Below, piece after piece: positions 1 through 11,800 of a stretch of DNA of 64,000 bases. Source of the DNA: Oscheius onirici (taxonomy: Eukaryota; Nematoda; Chromadorea; Rhabditida; Rhabditidae). The position numbers and the translations under genes are program-made. Numbering within the stretch: position 1 is the first letter of the stretch; the number at the start of each line of letters is the position of its first letter. The stretch lies in NCBI GenBank assembly GCA_932521025.1, contig OW051472.1, positions 992,001-1,056,000 of the forward strand, read 5' to 3'. The notes beneath the pieces are model-generated. The model saw only the letters and a program-made list of their open reading frames with translations. It was not told the DNA's origin and did no database searches.

Positions 1-91
1 ATAGCTTTTGAAATGGTAATCTCATAAACACTATTGCATCCACTAGACAGGGTAATTTCTGGAAAAAGCCCTGGTAATAATTATTATTAAA

Positions 92-316
92 AAAAGCGAC
101 CCGCGAAAAGAAAGGTGGTTTGGACTCGGCAAAAACAGGGCAATACAAAAACGGGGCAATATTATTTTGGGTCAAAGTAAAACCATAACACCGTCTGAAC
201 GAAGCTGAAAGTGACGTTGTTTGTGGTTTTACTTTGACCCAAAATAATATTGCACCGTTTTTGTATTGCCCTGTTTTTGTAAACTCCAAACCACCTCTCT
301 CTTTGCGGGTCGCTTT
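92..316. repeat. Fold-back (long inverted repeat) element
   Basis: The stretch from about 92 to 175 is repeated in reverse complement from about 220 to 316. Both arms contain the same words in order: GCGACCCGC, GGTGGTTTGGA, AAAACAGGGCAATACAAAAA and TTTTGGGTCAAAGTAAAACCA-like sequence. Arms are about 90 bases with a central spacer of about 45 bases, so the RNA or single strand would form a long hairpin. This looks like a non-autonomous DNA transposon; the flanks are AT-rich and I could not fix a target-site duplication. Confidence 0.75.
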
Positions 317-1094
317 TTATAAATAATAAGGTTGGCAACGCCCTTCCAGATCTAAAGTTACCTACTATCCCCCATTTTTTGCTTCGCCTGAACCACTTGA
401 AAACCGTTTCTGTATAGGAACTGCCAAAAACAGAAGCAAAGTCTTCGCACTTGTCTCCCAATAGTGACTTGTCTAAACTTGTTACACTAACTCCTTTCCC
501 CTTAATTGTGCGCACAAATTGCTCCATTTTGATTGTCAATTAAAGCTTCCGACAGACACACTAACACACACAGAGACCTTAAAATAGATAATTGTCATCT
601 TTTTGCTAAATGTTCGAAGAATATTTTCTGTCGCTCACTACTAACAAAAAACGCTGAATTTAAAACACCAGGTGTCCAAAAAATTAAGCGCGAAATTGCG
701 GCTAAGTCCGGAAAATCGCATCTGAGGAGACTCATTCAGAATTATCCAATCGATCTGAAAGTTTGCGCGCAACAAATTTGAAACTCCAGTCAAAATTTGG
801 AGTCAATCGGTTCGGTATATTTTCCACACCAACCTGTGTTACCGAATACGGAAGACATCGACATCAAATTTTTATTTTTCAACCTATCGACCACAAATTT
901 TTTTTCTAGGTCAATTGTGGTGATCTTTTTCAAAGGAAAAAACTTCAGACCGATTGGATGAATGGGATTCGAGTTATCGCGATTTTCATTTTTCAGCGCG
1001 CCGCACTAAGCCAACAGGAAACCAAACCACCGCTCGCAAATGTGGGTAATCTTTTTGTCTCTGACTCTCAGTCTCTGTCTTTATTTCAACTCAC

Positions 1095-1659
1095 GAGAAG
1101 AATCCTTAACATATTTGCAAACAAAAGAGCCGACCATAGAACAAGGAACATTTGACCATTTTTCTTTTCCTACTCCAAGTGTTTCCAAAGCCACACATTC
1201 ACCCAAATCGTAGCGAATCTGTCCGTTAAGGAATCCATTGAAGCTCGTAGTATTGAAGGGTGTACCGTCGTCGAAGGCGCAGTCATTCGCGTCGTAGCAA
1301 CTCAAACCGATGAACAATGACCCGGTGAAGGGGTCAGAGTCGACAAAGTATTGGTTTTCCTAAAAAAAAATTTTGGGCTTTTTGTTCGTAGGACTAACTC
1401 TGGCGCTGATAATGGAAGGCAAGAAGGCGCCGTCCTGAGCACATCGCGCCTGGGCAGCTTGCCTCGTGTAGTAGTTGATAAATACTTTGTAGCAGGCATA
1501 GTTAAGGTTATTACTATTGTCGTAATATGTGTAAGAAGTATAGCCAGCTGGACAGTTTACGTAGTTACTAGCTGAATAAAATACGGTGCAACTTGCTAAG
1601 TTTTGTCTCACCTGAGAGGCAAAAGTTGGAAAGAGAGCAAGGAGTACAAGAAGTCGCAT
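1095..1659 (-). CDS. Secreted C-type lectin-like protein, 3' part not found
   Basis: The predicted start (MRLLVLLALF...) is a hydrophobic signal peptide. The lectin domain follows, with NCPAGYTSY, ACYKVFINYY, a QAAQARC segment typical of the first CTLD helix, and after one intron (about 1360-1398) the long-loop/C-terminal half with GLSCYD, DDGTPFNTTSF, WSNVPCS and FVCKY. The last exon ends at a clean GT donor (about 1094). The plus-strand paralogue at 2205-3288 has a CUB domain after the same exon, but no CUB exon is visible between here and base 1, so the gene either continues beyond the window across a long intron that includes the fold-back element, or has lost its CUB half. A possible 40-base intron after the signal peptide in the paralogue is not needed here: the reading frame stays open. 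Role: carbohydrate-binding or immune-type secreted protein by family knowledge. Confidence 0.75.
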
Positions 1660-1796
1660 GCTAGAATGTTCTATAAATTGCCAGAAAAGCTTCGACGGGT
1701 AAGAAAGATAACGGGGAAAATGCGGTCTTATAACCAAAGCAAAGTCTCTAAAAACTCGTTCAATCCAAATATCAATTTATAGCTAGATATTTTGTA

Positions 1797-1842
1797 CTAA
1801 CTCGAAAACAGAAAAGACAACAAGCAGTACAAGAAAACGCAT
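1797..1842 (-). pseudogene. Relic first exon of a C-type lectin gene
   Basis: A short frame starts MRFLVLLVVFSVFEL, nearly identical to the signal-peptide exons of the two flanking lectin genes, and then runs into a stop. No lectin exon follows before the intact minus-strand gene at 1659. It sits between the two divergent lectin genes and is best read as the leftover of a third copy. Confidence 0.5.
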
Positions 1843-2204
1843 CCTGGAATTATCGACACTCTGTCCCTGATGGCTCCTCGAGAAGATAGCGACATAATCC
1901 AGCTGTAGAACACAGTCAGAGATGCTATCAGGTCTCCACTTCTCTCTGGAAGGAAAAGTCGACATGAGACGTCGGAAAACTGAAAAAAAAATAAAAATAA
2001 AAGACGAAGAGCACGACACTTTTTCAAGGCCCATAGAAGAAATCAATTTTTATTGTTTTACAAAATAGTACCGGTTTAGCGGGTTCAAAGTTTCAATTGA
2101 AGATAACAGCAATGATTGTATTAGAGCTTAAAAAAGCTGGATTAACGTCTATCATGAGCAGTACTTAAGTCTTCTACGAGTGAACCCGACGACCATTTCA
2201 AGCA

Positions 2205-3288
2205 ATGCGTTTTCTTTCCCTGCTGATCTTCTTCGTAGCGGTGTCTCTCTCAGGTGAGCTATGAACTGTACGATTTGCGAACGGCTATACAGTATGTAAC
2301 TACATACCAAACTGTCCCAATGGATACACTCGGTACGGCACATACGATCAAACGAAAAACAACTATAACTATGGATGCTACAAGGTCTTCATCACGTACT
2401 ACACGAGACAGGCTGCAGAGGCCAGATGTGCACAAGATGGTGCCTTCCTGCCTTCCATTATCAATGAGGAGGTTAGTTTTCACTGAAAACATAATGAAAA
2501 AATTTGAAAATTCAGGAAAATAAAATTTTTGTCGCTGCAGATCCCTACTCTGGCTCACTATTCATCGGTTTGAGCTGCTACGACCAGGACAACTGCGCCT
2601 ACGATGATGGTACGCCGTTCAATACGACGAGCTATAGAGGATTCCGCAACGGACAAATTCGCTACGATTTGGGTGAATGCGTGGCTTTGGAGACGATTGG
2701 AGCTGGAAAGGGAAACTGGTCTAATGTTCCTTGCACCATGGTTGGCTCATTCATCTGCAAATACGTTCCAGATTCGCGTGAGTTTCGAGGATGACAGAGA
2801 GACAGAGGGACAGTAAACAACACAGAAAGATTTTCAGAAATAGCACGCTCAAGCGGCTGCAACAGTCATTATACCCAAGACATTTATTATCAAGGTGTCA
2901 CAGTAAGGCAACACAATCGAATTTGCCTATTTTTTTTTCTTTTCTTTTCCAGATTATGTCTCCTTTCTATCCGAGCAGCTACAACTCTTACATGACTTGT
3001 GTCTATACATTTGATCTAAATGTGAATGTCACTTTCCTAGACTTCCAGCTCACCAGTAATTTCGACTTTGTGAGAATCTATGACGGAGGATACCAGACAG
3101 CAAATCAGACTCTTCTCGCAACGTGAGTTCTCTTAATTTGATTGAGCAAAAGTTAATCTAGTTTTACGGGATCGTCCTATCCTCCTTCAACAGCTACGAC
3201 TCTCGGCTCCGGAATGATCGTCTTCCAGTCTAGTAGCTACAATTGGGATTCAAATCGCGGATTCAAGGCTATAGTGACCACTTATTGA
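2205..3288 (+). CDS. Secreted C-type lectin plus CUB domain protein
   Basis: Six exons can be joined in one frame: 2205-2253, 2293-2471, 2516-2777, 2838-2902, 2953-3122, 3162-3288, giving 283 aa with all introns 35-60 bases. Residues 1-16 are a signal peptide (MRFLSLLIFFVAVSLS). The CTLD spans roughly 20-165 (NCPNGYTRY, YGCYKVFITYY, EARCAQDGAFLP, FIGLSCYDQDNC, WSNVPCTMVGSFICKY). The CUB domain follows at roughly 175-283 (SGCNSHYTQD, MSPFYPSSYNSYMTCVYTF, FDFVRIYDGG, TGSSYP, SSYNWDSNRGFKA). A CTLD followed by a CUB domain is a common nematode clec architecture. It lies head to head with its paralogue at 1095-1659. I see no membrane anchor, so it is likely secreted. Confidence 0.88.
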
Positions 3289-3424
3289 ATAGCCAATAAA
3301 AAGTAGCGTTCTCTCTGAAGACTACGACTTCCGTTCGGCTCTGACAACAGGCTTAAAGCGAGGGTATCTCTATCCCCCGTTTGAATTTTCGCGCGTAAAA
3401 TTTCAGCGCGGCGGCGGCCTACAA

Positions 3425-3497
3425 AGGACTCTGGCTCAGTGGAAAAGATATGTTTCTACTAATTTTGAAGTCACAGGTTCAATTCCTTGTGTTGTCG
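3425..3497 (+). repeat. tRNA-like sequence (A and B box), probable SINE or decayed tRNA
   Basis: GGCTCAGTGG resembles a pol III A box and AGGTTCAATTCC a B box, about 40 bases apart as in a tRNA. The acceptor and anticodon stems do not pair well, so a working tRNA is unlikely. One of seven similar sites in the window. Confidence 0.45.
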
Positions 3498-4009
3498 ATT
3501 TTTTTTGCATATTAGTTCAAGGAGTTTTATGCGAAACAGAGACCTCAAAGAGCGGTGGAACCACCCGTTGAAGAGGACAGTTAGATGGCTCGGCGCTGAC
3601 ATAGTTTCTCGCGAAGTATCGTGTTTTCGCGTTTTGCGATGTTCTGCCAACTTGTAGTTTTTCGTCTGTTCTACAACTTTGCAGAATATTGTTTGGGCTA
3701 ATAATCCCGTCTTCGGTAAGAAAACCGTCCGTCAAGTTGCGAGGTTAATCGTAATGAAAATGAGACAAATCCATTATATATTTTTTTATGGTTCGATCCC
3801 TCAGCAAGCATATTTGTTTTATCTTTTCTTAGGAATGTTGCTAATGCTATAGTGCTTAAATTTTTTCAGCTTACTAGCTACACAAGGTATTGTAAATTTC
3901 GCTTTGAAAAAGATAGTATTACGAAAGTGCATAATTAGGCTTCAAACGATGCGATACATAATATTTGACTATAAAATATATGGAAAAAAAAAGAAAATCA
4001 CAATAAGGA

Positions 4010-4078
4010 ATCAAACCCGGGGCGAGAAAAATTTAGCAAACGGACGCTTTGCCCACTGCGCCATTGCGCAGTTTTTGG
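4010..4078 (-). repeat. tRNA-like sequence, minus strand
   Basis: Read on the minus strand it has GCGCAGTGGGCAAAGCG (A-box like, D-arm shape) followed by CCGGGTTTGATTCC (B-box like). Stems outside these boxes are imperfect. Same class as the sites near 3.43, 32.0, 32.6, 57.4, 58.1 and 62.4 kb. Confidence 0.45.
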
Positions 4079-4400
4079 ACGCGAAATTCAAATGGGGTGC
4101 CGAGGTACGCTCGCTTTAAAGCGGGAGTATATCGCTACCCTCTGTTGAATTCGGCAGTCAAGCATTCAGCATAGTTATGTCTCAGAAAACGAGAACTTAC
4201 AGTCAAGTCAGTGAGGAAGAGCCTCTATTTATTAGTGTTTTGGTGATTTGCATTTTACACAATTTTCCTAATACAATTAGAAGTTTTTTAGAACTAACAA
4301 TTTCAGTTGTTTCTATAAGTTGATTGAAAAGTAGCCTAAATTATAGGCACAGCAAGTTATAAAAGCAAAGAACGCAAACCTAAAAAGTAGACATCAAGCA

Positions 4401-6014
4401 ATGCCGAAAGCTGGAGCCTCGGCCCGTTCCGCTCGCAAGAAAAAGGCTACTGCCAACTCCGTCAAGAAGAAGAAAATGCCCAAGAATGGTGCTCCTCCTG
4501 CCGCAGTTGCTACACCTCTAGCTGGCGTGCCAGCAACTCTACCGCCGCCCCCCCCCCCCCGGCACAGGCTTCTTCCGCTTCTTCTGCACCCGCCTCCTCC
4601 GCTTCAACGCCAAAGGTTGAAGGGGAAAGATGGGCTGGAAAGTCGATGAAGGTGGTCAGGAAGGGGGACCAATCCAAGAATAACATAAAGAAGAAGGCAG
4701 CGGCTGCTCCACCTGCTGATGAGAAGCAGTCTTCAAAGTTCCAGGCGGTTACTGTCGAAAAGCCTACAACTATGACGGACGTTCAAAAGATTATGGCTAT
4801 GAAGGTAGGGTTACTGTTACTGTTAGTTTTGCTGATCCTCTCATTCCAGTCACAAGCTCAGCAACCCACAAACAAAGCTGGAGCCAACCAGGAGGTAGTC
4901 AAGTGGGTCCAACGTGCTCTGGACATGGGAGTAGAAGCTCTGAGACAAGAGTACAAGGGACTGAGTAAGTACACCTTGCCTCAGATGACTCGTGAGGCTT
5001 TCGACGTCCATCAAGAGTTTGGAAGAAACAGGTACCAGGACGTTCCCTTCCCAAAAAACTATTGAGTACATTATGGAGCGACTGGCTGCTGGAGAGGTAT
5101 ATGCCGCTATGAATGAACTACTGAAGATGCTCAGGAACCAGAGGGCCTACAGTATCCAAAAGTGAGACTTTTTCTATGGGTTACAGTAACTGTTCGGAGA
5201 GAGATTGAGGCAGGTATATGTCTGGATAGGGTTACTGTCCGGACAAGTCAGTGAGAGTTCCTGTAACTTTGGCATAGGAAGGGTTACTGTAACAAGAGTT
5301 TGAATGGTAACTGAATATGAATACTGTAACTGTCAGGACAAGACGTAGAGTGAGAGTCTCTGTTCTGACTTGGGTTACGGTAACTCTCCTGTTCCATGAC
5401 CACTCTGAGGCAAGACCCATGAAAGTAGCTGTTCGGATAAGCATACTGTGGTTTCTCCACTTGTTTCCTAACGAGACACTGACAGAGTCGAAGATTACTG
5501 TAATTGTGCCTATCCTAAAGTTACGTTCTCTACAGTATCCAAGGCCATATTTTACCAGTTGCCGTTAAGATTACTGTAACTTCTGGTTCTTTTGGATACT
5601 GTAGTATTATCAGTTCTTTTGAGACGAGAGCCTGATAAAGTCGAAGGTTACTGTAACTATCCTCAATTTTCCCATCCCTGCGTTTCAAATTCAAATTCAA
5701 ATTTATCCCATCCCTACGTTTACAATTTTCTATCTCCAGTTACTGTTAGTGTTACGATAGCTGTTCAGAGTACCAGCTGATATTGACTACTGTAGTCTCT
5801 CCAGTAATTTCCTGGTGGGACACTGAATGAGTCTAAGGACACTGAATGACGGTATCTTTTCAGTGACGTCCAGTACCTTTATGTCCATCGCGTCATGCTC
5901 TGCTACTTCCTCGAAAAACACAAGGAACGTCATGCCTTCATCTTGGACGACGGTACAAATAAGGAAAAATATGCTCGCTTCGTCGAAGATTACAACAAAG
6001 CCACTGGATCCTAG
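4401..6014 (+). pseudogene. Protein tyrosine phosphatase, catalytic core missing, frame broken
   Basis: The start region is basic and Ala/Pro-rich (MPKAGASARSARKKK). A run of 14 C near 4547-4560 breaks the frame; downstream the frame is one base off and continues through AAAAPPADEKQ, DVQKIMAMK, then after an intron (about 4806-4849) WVQRALDMGVEALRQEYKGL and NRYQDVPFPKN, the N-terminal landmark of a PTP domain. The next coding words (TIEYIMERLAAGEVYAAMNE, LLRNQRAYSIQ, then DVQYLYVHRVMLCYFLEKH in the last exon at 5864-6014) are from the C-terminal end of the same domain, in a different frame. Everything between, including the WPD loop and the HCxxxxxR catalytic signature, is absent. The intron at about 5162-5863 is long and full of GTTACTGT words. 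I read it as a PTP gene with an internal deletion; catalysis is not possible. Confidence 0.7.
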
Positions 6015-6554
6015 ACAAATGGAAGAGAGAGCGACAAGGCATGGTCGATTGAATAAAAATCGAGAAAAGAGCTTGAGTCACTGAACCAAAAAAAAATGTA
6101 AAATATCTTCCTTCTCACTCGCTATTCGACCCATATTTAGAACTCGAACACTCGAATCTTCGAAGTGAAAAGGATCACTTTGTAAAAATATTAGCTGACT
6201 ATCCAATGTTACACGTTACATCAATTGGCTACAGTCTACAAACATTGGATATTCAACCAAGATTTTGGCAAAGTGACCTTTAGTGAAAGAAAATGTCCAA
6301 AGATCTTCTTGAAATATTAGTTTTCTTGCACGGTAACTTTGGAGTTGGGTTTTCCCTAATCAGTAGCATCATCGATTACGATCTATTACGATCATCTTGG
6401 TGCTCACCTACTCTAGCCTTATTGTATCTTGCATCGATTTTAAGGTGATAAAACAACACTGAACCCGTTACTGAGGTAACGACTTCAATGTCTCCAAAAA
6501 GCCCTTACCCAAGTAACGGCTTTGCTCTGAAAAAAACTTTGTTTCATTCTTCAG

Positions 6555-8226
6555 GGGTTCTGTCTCTGGGAGATACAAAATCGATAGACCGCTTTTCCAA
6601 ATGGCGCACCGCGTTATTGACTTCATAGCCCCAGTTTCGCCTGTTCAAATGGATTTCGAAATGTACCGAGGAGTTCTTCCGGAGGAATTCTATACCAACA
6701 GCGATGTCCATCTTTCCAAAGTTTGTGTTTTCATATTATCATAATAAACTCCTACAGATCAGCAATATAGAATATAAAGAACGGAAATCGTATCTTGCGT
6801 GTCAGCTGGAAGCTATAGCCGAAAAGCAGAAATGGAATGATACCATACAAAGAAATTTCTTGACAGTTCTTCAGAAGAGGGGCAGCTATTGTCTTGCTGT
6901 TCCGGAGCCTGTAAGTATGAAGTATTTTCAACATGGAGATCTGCTAACTGTTTTCTCCAAGGTTAGTTTTCTATGAGACAGAGTGAAAGAAAGAGACAAA
7001 GAGACAGTTCAGATGCATTCCCGAGCCTTAACTCGGTTTTTCGACTTTGCAAGGACGTTCACGAGATTCTGGTCAATAATATAACAAAGTTCACTATTCG
7101 AATCAGACATGGACATATCTCTACCTCAAGATTTCGTGAAAAAGGAGTTTGTTTTAAAAGAAAAACATGAAAACAAACACGGTATTTAGGACAAGGAACT
7201 GATCCTGTTTCGTCGTGGAAATGGCTGTCAAGTTTTTGAAATTGATGAAATTAGCTCAATTGCACCGTTCACATTTGATGGTAAAAACAGTATTTGCGGC
7301 AATAATTTACCACACATCATCGGCCAAATGAGATATCCTTTTACAAAACTGAGTATTTGCGTAAAGGGCAACTTAGAAATAAAGCCGTGGATGCTTGGTT
7401 CAGTACTTTGTATGGAAGAACCGCTGGAAAATGAGGAAACGATCAAAAATAATGTGAAGAAATTGCAAGCTTAACTTTTATCAGTGTTATTTTAGAAGCC
7501 TCGAGAGATTGTTTACAACCACTTTGACACAATTGGGAGGGAAAATCAGGACAACGTTTTAAAAATACTGTATCTAGCTGAACACTTCACAACATACTGC
7601 GTTTTCGATCCTAATCCAATTGCGACACTCGTCAAGGTGAGTCCTACATTTGTGTTTCTCTCGTACTGTTTGGGGGTCTCTCTGTCTCTCTGGTCCCTTT
7701 CTCCCTATTTCTCAATCACCGGTCTCTCTCACTCTCACTGTCAGTCTTCTTATCTCTCACTATCTCTCTGTTTCTGTCACTTGGTCCCTCAATAGCTATG
7801 TCTCTGCTACTGTCTCTCTGTCCCTCTTACCAGTCTTTCGTCTGTAGCAACACCATTTTCCAGAAATGGCGTTCGGGAGCTCGGTACGAAGGGACAAAGG
7901 ACGCACTGACTGCAGCAGTCTCTGGAGATCGTACCCTCGTCCACTTGGCATCAAATGATTTGCTAACAGTACTCGTAGCCAATCCGAGCAATCTCTGTTC
8001 ATTATGGTTGCCAGATGTTCTGGTCCCTCCTTCAAACAGATGTACATCCACAGTAATATTCGTTCTCTCAACGATATGACTGATGCACGGCCAACTGTTT
8101 TTCCTCTGATATCAGATTATCCCGTATTGGACTTTTCTGGCTACAATGGAGACCCCGATTCTGATCTGGATGTCCAAGCTTATGGTGATCTGTTGACAGC
8201 TTATGATTCTAAGCCAGTTTGTGAAT
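6555..8226 (+). CDS. Unrecognised multi-exon gene, 5' start and 3' end uncertain
   Basis: Coding exons join well: about 6555-6719 (GSVSGRYKIDRPLF, MAHRVIDFIAPVSPVQ, LPEEFYTNSDVHLSK), 6759-6910 (ISNIEYKERKSYLACQLEAI, KRGSYCLAVPEP), about 7053-7142 (DVHEILVNNITKFTIRIRHG), about 7190-7450 (DKELILFRRGNGCQVFEI, GQMRYPFTKLSICVKG), about 7498-7637 (REIVYNHFDTIG, AEHFTTYCVFDPNPI) and from 7864 (KWRSGARYEGTKDALTAAVS). In this last part the frame for ARCSGPSFKQMYIHSNIRSL and LDFSGYNGDPDSDLDVQAYG differs from the preceding one, so either a small intron (about 7966-8010) or a frameshift lies near 8000. No domain is recognised. The first exon follows a good acceptor, so an upstream start exon may exist; ATG 6601 is an alternative. 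The intron near 7638-7863 is a TCTCTGTCTC-rich simple repeat. It lies between the two PTP fragments. Confidence 0.5.
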
Positions 8227-8379
8227 AAATTTTCATAAGAATTTTCTGACATTTCAGTATCAGGCAATCAGAGAATCTGTGAGCTATTGAAAATAAATCA
8301 TACCAGGGAAAGAACGTCAGCGGACACTGTTTTGGTCCTGCCTTTGCTCGTCATTAAACTTGGGTGTCGAGTCGAAACT

Positions 8380-8764
8380 CTGGTTCTTTTGGATACTGTA
8401 GTATTATCAGTTCATTTGAGACGAGACTCTGACAAAGTCATAGTTTACTGTAACTATCCTAAAATTACCCTCTCTACAGTATACAATATTACTATCTTCG
8501 GTTACTGTGAGTTTTACGATAACTGTTCGGAGTATCAGCTGCTATTGACTACTGTAGTCTCTCCAGAAATTTCTTGGTACTGAGAGAGTCCGAGATACGG
8601 TATCTTTTCAAACACATCTTTTCAGTGACGTCCAGTATCGCGTCATACTCTGCTACTTCCTCGAGAAGCACAAGGAACGCCATGCTTTCATCTTGGACGA
8701 CGGTACAAATAAGGAAAAATATGCTCACTTCGTTGAAGATTGCAACAAGGCCACTGGATCCTAG
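8380..8764 (+). pseudogene. Second PTP fragment: last intron piece and last exon only
   Basis: The 3' part of the long last intron of the 4.4-kb PTP remnant (GGTTCTTTTGGATACTGTAG and following) and its last exon are duplicated here. The exon from 8626 keeps the C-terminal words EKHKERHAF, DDGTNKEKYAHFVED and NKATGS before TAG, but a stretch equal to LYVHR of the other copy is deleted, breaking the frame. No upstream PTP exons are present. Sequence similarity continues past the stop into the 3' flank (GATTxAATAAAAATCGAG). Confidence 0.7.
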
Positions 8765-8875
8765 ACAAATGGAAGAAAGAGCGACAAAAATGGCATGGTC
8801 GATTCAATAAAAATCGAGAAAATAGCTCGAGTCACTGTCACTGAAATCAAAAAAATACAAAATATCTTCATTCCC

Positions 8876-11800
8876 TTAATCTTCACGTTTACGGACACTT
8901 TTCGCGGCTCCTCCTGCACGCTTCTTGAATTCGACTTTGCCCTTGACCTTGACGCTGACCACCTTTTCCGTGAACTCGACCTTCTCCACCTTCTTTTCCT
9001 TGATTTCAGCTGGAGTGGCGGCAGCTTCGGCTGCCTCTCGCTTCTCCTGTTCTTCGAGATCTCGGTAGCGAGCTGTCAACGGCGAGAAGAACTTTTCATC
9101 TGTTCTGAAATTAGACTTTTTAGGCTGGTGGTTTTGAAAATGATTAAGCAGACAAAAAATCAAGGCTAAGTTTTGAAAATACAAATTTCGCCATACAGCT
9201 TGGTCGTTCTAGGACTCAGTTTTTCACGCAGAATTCCAATGAACGTACTCGGAAAAATTGGTGAAGAATTTTCGAAAAATAGGCCTTCAGGCGCAAAAAA
9301 AGAATTACGAAAACCAAAATTACTAGACTCACTCTTCCTTCTTGGCCACCTTGGTCCATCCTCCGTAGCCCGTATTCGTGTCGACAATCTTCTCTGGCTC
9401 GGGCCCCGACGGCGCAAAATTGTACACAATCGGCTCATCTTCATCCTCCTCCGGTTCTTCGACTTTCGGCTCCTGTCCCGGCTCAAATTGCGGCAGAGGG
9501 ATGGCATTGACGTCTTCCACATCATTCAGTCGCGATGAAATGGCCGGTTTGATGAAACTGATGGCTCCGGGAGCGTAGACACTGCCCTGTTCGGGTATGG
9601 GCTGTGCTTTTGGGCGTCGGTCGCCTGTTCTTTTTGTTCCGCGACGTTTCTGCTTAATTTCCAGGAGGTATTCGGACGATTCCGGCAGCTGTTGACCGTC
9701 TCCGTAGTAGGCATCTGAAAATTTGTTTGTTTCAAAGCTAAAATGGAGGGGGGAGGTGATTCAAATTCCCGACCGTTTTTGATAGAGTACTGTAACTGCT
9801 TACATAAGAGGTTACAGCACTGAACTCGATCATTTCTCCCCGTTTGACAATTTTTTCTCATTTTTTACTATTTTTCTGCTCAAAACCCTCAAATTATCTT
9901 CCACTGATAAAAAATTCAAGAGGCTTCCAAGATGCCGCAACTTCTACAGTCTTTGGAGCAGAAAAAGACCACTTTTCTCAGCTTCGTAAGTTCATTTTTC
10001 CTCATGAAAACATTCACATTTAAGATCAAAGAGGCCGAAATCACCAACGAGATGGCTCTACTTGTTCTGCCCTACGTCCATCTTTCGCAGTACCGAGCCA
10101 TTAAGAACAGCGCCTGCCCTCTCGTTTTTGTAAGCTTCTGCTAATTTTATTATAAAAAAGAAAATACAGCTTCGCAAGTCTAAGGACGAGATTCTGCCTT
10201 TTCCCGCCCTCTCTACCGACCAAATCGACAATTTCGAGCTCTCGGTCGTCGAGGTAAAGTGGAAAGTGCTTCGAACCCTGTTGAAGGACAATGAAATCAG
10301 CGTCGAACAGGCCACAAAATGAATCATGAGAAAAGCCGTGCCTGTTCACATCAAAAGTGATCCTAAACTTCAGTTCCTCAGCTTCGTAAGAGCTGTTTTG
10401 GCATTAACAATCAATAAATTTAGATCAAGAAGAACAACATTTCGTTTGAGACGGCTTTCACGATTCTTCCTTACGTCGGAACCCCGCTTCATGAAATTCT
10501 CGAGTCGGATCTCTCCTTGGCTGAGAAAATTGCCTGGAAGCAGATCAGTGCAAAGGCAAGACAAATTTTAGGCCATTTTAAGCGCTTTTTTTAAGATAGA
10601 AACCGCCCAGATATCTCTAAAAAGGTCGAGGAATGGATTGACGAAGCTTCGAATCTCGAGGATGAAAAGAAGGTCAAACTTTTTGGCTTCGTAATATCCT
10701 ATTTTACACCAAACTTTGCAAATAATTTCAACTTAAAAATATCCAAATGACTGGCCCGACAGCTCTGCGTGTCCTGGACCTAGTTCAGCAGTCCCGAGGC
10801 AAGGTTTGCGACTCAACTGACGGCGAAATGGTGACCTTGTACGAACTTTTGCCATTTGTAAGCCAGTTTTGGACCTTCTAAAGGACCTTTTTTTAGATGA
10901 ATCAGATGGGAATTAATGCCAAGATGGCCAAGGAATGGATAGTGGATTTTACGGAGAAGAATAAGCAGAAAGAAAAGATGGTACGAGTTTTTTCATGTCA
11001 AAAATAGTCAAAATCCAGGCTCAGAATACGACTACGATTGAAAAGAGGGCCAAAGACCTGGATGCCGCCAAAAAGAATCGATTCTTACGCTTTGTAAGAC
11101 TAAATTTATTCTTTTTACAAGTCAAATTTAGACGGAGAAGGTCAACATGTCCGCCGAAACTCTCCTGAAGCTCCTGCCATACGTTGGTTACTCTGCCAGG
11201 CAGATCGAAGGATTTGGGCTGTCGCGGGATGAGAAGGTTTTCTGGACGCAGCTTTGTACCTTGGTAAGCTCCTTTTCTATCCTTTTACAGCAATTTTTAG
11301 ATGAAAGACAACGGAATCACGGCCAAAATAATCAACAAATGGATTGATGATGGCCGAGAGCGGAATGAGAAGGTCGAAGCCAGACAGGACGAGGAACTGT
11401 GCGCTTTTTGGGACAGCTACGAGATTCGGGCCTCTATTTTGACGAAATAGATCATATGTAACGACAAGAACACGCCGCTGCGTGCCTAAAAACGTATTTT
11501 GTACATAATAAATCTTCCCTTTTCTGCTGTATTTTTTCATGAAATAGAGTTTTCTACTATCTTCTACTTATTTTAGTATGATTTTCTCAGAAAACTGCTT
11601 GTTCTAGACAAACAAACCCCTTCAAATTGTTGTGGTTTCGGGAATTTTTCTCGGTTTGAATTTCCTGGGAGTTTGTGAATGTATACTGAAATTGATTACG
11701 TAAGAGGTTACAATCTGAAACCGGTCTATTCTCGGACTCTTTTTCCTTGTTTTCTCGCTGTTTTTCTGCTCAAAACTCGCAAATTATCTTCCAATGATAA

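Larger units (their letters stand above)
3289..4400. other. Intergenic, no gene seen
   Basis: Apart from the tRNA-like sites near 3.43 and 4.04 kb this AT-rich stretch holds only short frames without convincing splice partners. Upstream of 4401 it supplies the 5' flank of the PTP remnant. Confidence 0.5.
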
